DNA from: Mariprofundales bacterium
GTDB lineage: Bacteria > Pseudomonadota > Zetaproteobacteria > Mariprofundales > S012-25
NCBI GenBank assembly: GCA_015487905.1
Contig: WFOX01000208.1
Coordinates: forward strand, 1-8,706
Direction: 5' to 3'
DNA length: 8,706 nt
The notes beneath the pieces are model-generated. The model saw only the letters and a list, made by a program, of their open reading frames with translations, was not told where the DNA came from and searched no databases. Position 1 is the first letter of the stretch. The number at the start of each line of letters is the position of its first letter. Of the stretch, positions 5,916 to 8,706 are shown in pieces. A program made the position numbers and the translations under genes.

Positions 5916-8219
5916 CTAAGCTTGATCGTGTGCGCGCTCCAACCGCGCGGCAAGCACGCGCGCAAGCTCCTCCACATGCACGGGCTTGGCAAGCAGCGTG
6001 GCCTCCTCTTCCGCGCAATCGCAAAGCGCGCCGCGCTCGCGCTCGCCGTGGCCCGTTTGCAGGATCACCACAAGCCCGGGTTGGCGCGCGCGCAACCTGC
6101 GCGCAAGCGTGCAGCCGTCCTCACCGGGCATCACGATGTCGGAGATGAGCGCATCCACGCGCCCTTGCAGCTCCTCAAAGCGCGTAAGCGCCTCCTCGGC
6201 GCTTGCGGCCTCCACGACGCGATAGCCGAGCATGGCAAGCGCTTCGGCAAGCGCTGTGCGCAGCGGCTCGTTGTCGTCCACGAGCAGCACGGTCTCGCCA
6301 TGCCCAAGCGGCACCGCCTCTTGTGTGCTCGCAGGCTCGCGCGCGGGCTTTTGCGCAAGCGGAAGCCAAAGGTGCACCGCAAGCCCACCCTCGGGGCGGT
6401 TCTCCAGCTTGCAATGGCCGCCGTGCGCCTGCACCACTTGGCGCACGATCGCAAGCCCAAGCCCCGTGCCCTCGCCCTCGGGCTTCGTCGTGAAAAACGG
6501 CTCAAACACGCGCTCGTGCAAGTGTTCGGGAATCCCAGGCCCGTTGTCCTCGCAGCGCAGATGCGCCCACGCACCTTGCTCGCCGGGCGGCGGCGCGCAG
6601 TCCAGCACAAGCCGAATCGCGGGCGCCTTGCTTGCGCGCACGGCGTCGTGGGCGTTTTTGATGAGGTTGAGCACGACTTGTTGCAACTGCCCGGGATCGG
6701 CGCGCACATGCACATGCGCGCCTTGCGTTTCGTCGCAGAAGGAAAAGGCGATCGCCTCCGGAATCGCGGCGCGCGCAAGTTTGGCGGTTTCCTTCAAAAG
6801 CGCACGCAAATCCATCACTTGCGCTTCCGCCTCGCGCCCGCGTGCAAAGGAAAGCAGTTGCGCGATCATGCCGGATGCGCGCTCGGCTGCATCCTCCACG
6901 CGCGCGATTTTGACCAGCAAATCCGGATCGTGCGCAAGCGCGCGGCGCAAGAGATACAGGTTGCCCGTGATCGCCGTAAGCACATTGTTGAAGTCGTGCG
7001 CAAGGCCGCTTGCCAATGTCGCCACCGCGCGCATGCGTTCCATCTCGCGCATGCGCGCTTCCATCGCCTTGCGTTCGCTGATGTCGCGCACCACGCAAAG
7101 AAACCGCGTGCGCCCGCCCTCAGAGGTCAGCGCTGTGCGCACCTCAGCCGGAAAGACCTCGCCGTTCGCGCGGCGCATGCGCATCTCCGTCGTTTTGCGC
7201 TCGCCCCGATGAACCGCGGCAAGGTGCGCTTCTGCAAGCGCTTTGTCTTCGGCCATCACGAGCGCATCCAAGGGCTTTCCAGCAAGCGGCGCGCGGAAGA
7301 TTTCTTCCGCATTCGGATTCGCATAGCGCACCTTCTTGCCATCGTGCACGAGCACGCCGTCGGGAAGGTTTTCCAGCAATGTGCGCCAGCGCGCCTCGTG
7401 CTCGGCAAGCTGGCGCTCGTGCGCGAGCCGCTCGGTGATGTCCGCCACCTCCACGAGCGCGCAAGGCTCGCCCATGATCTCCAAGCGCGAAGCATGCACC
7501 TCGCATTCGCGCCGTTCGCCATCTTTGCGGCGAACGACGAGATGCGCGCCGCGCACATGCCCGTGGCGCACGAGCAGCCCCAGCATGCGCCGCGCGATGC
7601 GCGCGTCCTCCCAAAGCCCGATCTCGCCCAGCGTTTTGCCGATCACCTGCGTGCGCAGATACCCGGAAAGCGCCTCAAACGCGCCATTGGCGGCCAGCAA
7701 GCGGCCGTCGCGCAGGGTGATCACGACAATCGCGTGCGGCGAAAGCTCAAAGGCGCGCACGAGCAGCTCGCGATCCAGTTCTTGATCGCTTACATCCACC
7801 CAAAGGCCCGTAATCCGCGGCTTGCCTGCGGCGTCGCGCCACAAGCGCATCGTGTCCTGCACATGCACGACTTGTCCATCCGGGCGCACGAGGCGATAGC
7901 GCTGCACGAGCCGGCCGCGGCGCCAAAGCCGCCCGAGCTGCTCCACGGCCTGAACCCGATCCTCCGGATGCAAGCGCCGATACCACCATTCGGGATCGTC
8001 TAGGATGCTCTCTGGATCCTCGCCCAAAAGCGCGCGCACGCGCCCGCCTATGCGCACGGGCACGAACACGCCCTTCCCCATCCGCTCCGAATACCAAGAG
8101 GTTTCCAGCACGGGGGCGGGGATGGGCACATTCTCACGCCAAGCAAGCTCATAAAACACGCCGGGCAGCGCCTCCCCGAGGGCGTCCAAGGACGCGCGCG
8201 GGAAAGCCGAAAGCCGCAT
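5916..8219 (-). CDS. Soluble hybrid sensor histidine kinase with three PAS domains and a receiver
   Basis: This 767-residue protein has no membrane segment or signal peptide, so it should sense a cytoplasmic cue. PAS 1 (about 12-145) has the PAS_3 pattern with LHPEDR (83-88). PAS 2 (about 152-265) ends in VEVADITERLAHE. PAS 3 (about 272-383) has LPDGVLV, ANPNAEEIF and the exit VVRDISERK. The HisKA H-box LASGLAHDFNNVLTAI puts the phospho-His at 408. The ATPase domain shows the N-box NLIKNAHDA (518-526), DNGPGIP (558-564), EPFFTTKPEGEGTGLGLAI (573-591). The receiver (about 642-760) has LLVDDNEP, phospho-acceptor Asp694 in SDIVMPGEDG, Thr722 and Lys745 in AKP. All key residues are present, so it should be active. 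There is no output domain and no adjacent regulator gene, so phosphate may leave through a separate phosphotransfer protein, or the receiver may control the kinase itself. The start ATG shares a base with the fumC stop, and AAGG lies 7 nt upstream. The signal is unknown. Confidence 0.94.
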   Translation of the reverse strand: MRLSAFPRASLDALGEALPGVFYELAWRENVPIPAPVLETSWYSERMGKGVFVPVRIGGRVRALLGEDPESILDDPEWWYRRLHPEDRVQAVEQLGRLWRRGRLVQRYRLVRPDGQVVHVQDTMRLWRDAAGKPRITGLWVDVSDQELDRELLVRAFELSPHAIVVITLRDGRLLAANGAFEALSGYLRTQVIGKTLGEIGLWEDARIARRMLGLLVRHGHVRGAHLVVRRKDGERRECEVHASRLEIMGEPCALVEVADITERLAHERQLAEHEARWRTLLENLPDGVLVHDGKKVRYANPNAEEIFRAPLAGKPLDALVMAEDKALAEAHLAAVHRGERKTTEMRMRRANGEVFPAEVRTALTSEGGRTRFLCVVRDISERKAMEARMREMERMRAVATLASGLAHDFNNVLTAITGNLYLLRRALAHDPDLLVKIARVEDAAERASGMIAQLLSFARGREAEAQVMDLRALLKETAKLARAAIPEAIAFSFCDETQGAHVHVRADPGQLQQVVLNLIKNAHDAVRASKAPAIRLVLDCAPPPGEQGAWAHLRCEDNGPGIPEHLHERVFEPFFTTKPEGEGTGLGLAIVRQVVQAHGGHCKLENRPEGGLAVHLWLPLAQKPAREPASTQEAVPLGHGETVLLVDDNEPLRTALAEALAMLGYRVVEAASAEEALTRFEELQGRVDALISDIVMPGEDGCTLARRLRARQPGLVVILQTGHGERERGALCDCAEEEATLLAKPVHVEELARVLAARLERAHDQA

Positions 8220-8706
8220 CAGGGCGCCTTGCGCGGCGCGAGCATCGCGCGCGGATCCAATGCCTCGGCAAGCTCCTCTTCCGAAAGCACCTGCATCGCG
8301 CGCGCCACCTCACGCACGGTTTTGCCTTCTTCCACCGCGCGCTTGGCGATCTCGGCCGCCTTGTCGTAGCCGATCTTCGGCGCCAAGGCCGTGGCCATGC
8401 TCATGCTCCACTCCACGAGTTCCTCGCAGCGCTCACGCCGCGCCTGCATGCCTTCCACGCAACGCACGCGAAACACACGCGCTGCATGGGCAAGCAAGGA
8501 AAGTGCCATGAGCAGGTTGTGCGCAATCACGGTTTGCATCGTGCAAAGCTCAAGCTGCGCCTGGCCTGCGGCAAAGGCCACGGCGGCATCCGCGCCCACG
8601 ACCTGCGCGGCCACCTGCGCCACGGCCTCGGCAATCACGGGATTCACCTTGCCGGGCATGATGGAGCTGCCGGGCTGCACGGCAGGCACCGCAATCTCGC
8701 CGATGC
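8219..8706 (-). CDS. fumC: Fumarate hydratase class II, C-terminal part (truncated by window edge)
   Basis: The window holds the last 161 complete codons of a fumarase/aspartase superfamily enzyme. The frame runs off the right edge, and a full FumC has about 460 residues. Near the left end of the fragment is the family signature GSSIMPGKVNP, the mobile loop with the catalytic Ser and substrate-binding Lys and Asn. IGYDKAAEIAKRAVEEGKTV and the terminal LDPRAML match FumC better than aspartase. PGK (rather than PAK) in the signature also favours fumarase, which converts fumarate to malate in the TCA cycle. One oddity is LELCTMQTVIAHNLL, where relatives usually read LN followed by a Met/Pro-rich turn. 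Its TGA overlaps the kinase ATG by one base, so the two genes are probably cotranscribed and translationally coupled. An aspartase or related lyase is possible but less likely. Confidence 0.85.
   Translation of the reverse strand, partial: IGEIAVPAVQPGSSIMPGKVNPVIAEAVAQVAAQVVGADAAVAFAAGQAQLELCTMQTVIAHNLLMALSLLAHAARVFRVRCVEGMQARRERCEELVEWSMSMATALAPKIGYDKAAEIAKRAVEEGKTVREVARAMQVLSEEELAEALDPRAMLAPRKAP

Noticed and set aside
2251..5924. The 9-mer GCTAAGCTT, found both just before the lipoprotein gene (2251-2259) and at the end of the kinase gene (5915-5923).
   Set aside because: The second copy contains the kinase stop codon and codes for its last residues. Two copies of a 9-mer do not make a convincing regulatory motif.
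5885..5992. An N-terminal extension of carA upstream of TTG 5884.
   Set aside because: It would overlap the kinase gene by about 77 nt and add residues absent from the family, whereas the TTG has a strong GGAGG site and begins at the family N-terminus.
2191..6760. GCGATCGC octamers (near 2191, 2552 and 6750), reminiscent of the cyanobacterial HIP1 repeat.
   Set aside because: There are only a few copies, all in genes rich in GCG and ATC codons, and the gene content does not look cyanobacterial.
5784..8003. A very long open frame on the + strand opposite the histidine kinase.
   Set aside because: Its translation is rich in Arg, His and Ala with no domain pattern. The - strand frame encodes a complete kinase with all motifs. 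Long antisense frames are expected in GC-rich genes.

Overview
The window is GC-rich, almost entirely coding, and reads as chromosomal DNA of a Pseudomonadota bacterium, most likely beta- or gammaproteobacterial. That is an inference from protein character (proteobacterial-type CarA and FumC, a short CstA, a parvulin-like lipoprotein, a PAS-rich hybrid histidine kinase); no rRNA or other taxonomic marker is present. Genes are packed very tightly. The largest non-coding gap is about 50-56 bp, and most neighbours overlap or lie within about 30 bp of each other.

Region 1 (1-496, + strand) is the 3' end of a CRISPR-Cas adaptation operon: the C-terminal 62 codons of an upstream gene (cas1 by position only, not by motif) overlapping a cas2. 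No CRISPR array lies in the window; any array would be to the left. Cas2 runs tail-to-tail into cstA, and the two stop codons share one CTAG tetranucleotide.

Region 2 (493-2214, - strand) is a short-form CstA carbon starvation/peptide or pyruvate transporter. It is divergent from Region 3 (2265-4775, + strand), a tight three-gene cluster: a lipoprotein related to parvulin/EpsD-type peptidyl-prolyl isomerases, a minimal RsmB/RsmF-type RNA m5C methyltransferase, and an orphan protein with two tandem cyclic-nucleotide-binding-like domains and no DNA-binding domain.

Region 4 (4754-8706, - strand) is a co-directional cluster in the order fumC (3' part only), a soluble triple-PAS hybrid histidine kinase, and carA. 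fumC and the kinase gene share one base (TGATG), and carA has a TTG start behind a strong GGAGG. A signalling kinase is therefore physically coupled to a TCA-cycle enzyme upstream and to the glutaminase subunit of carbamoyl-phosphate synthetase downstream. carB does not follow carA in this window.

Every large stretch is explained by recognisable families. No clearly new system is visible. The most interesting points are the fumC-kinase-carA arrangement, the orphan tandem CNB protein, the parvulin-like lipoprotein lacking its conserved histidines, and the odd residues in Cas2 and FumC.
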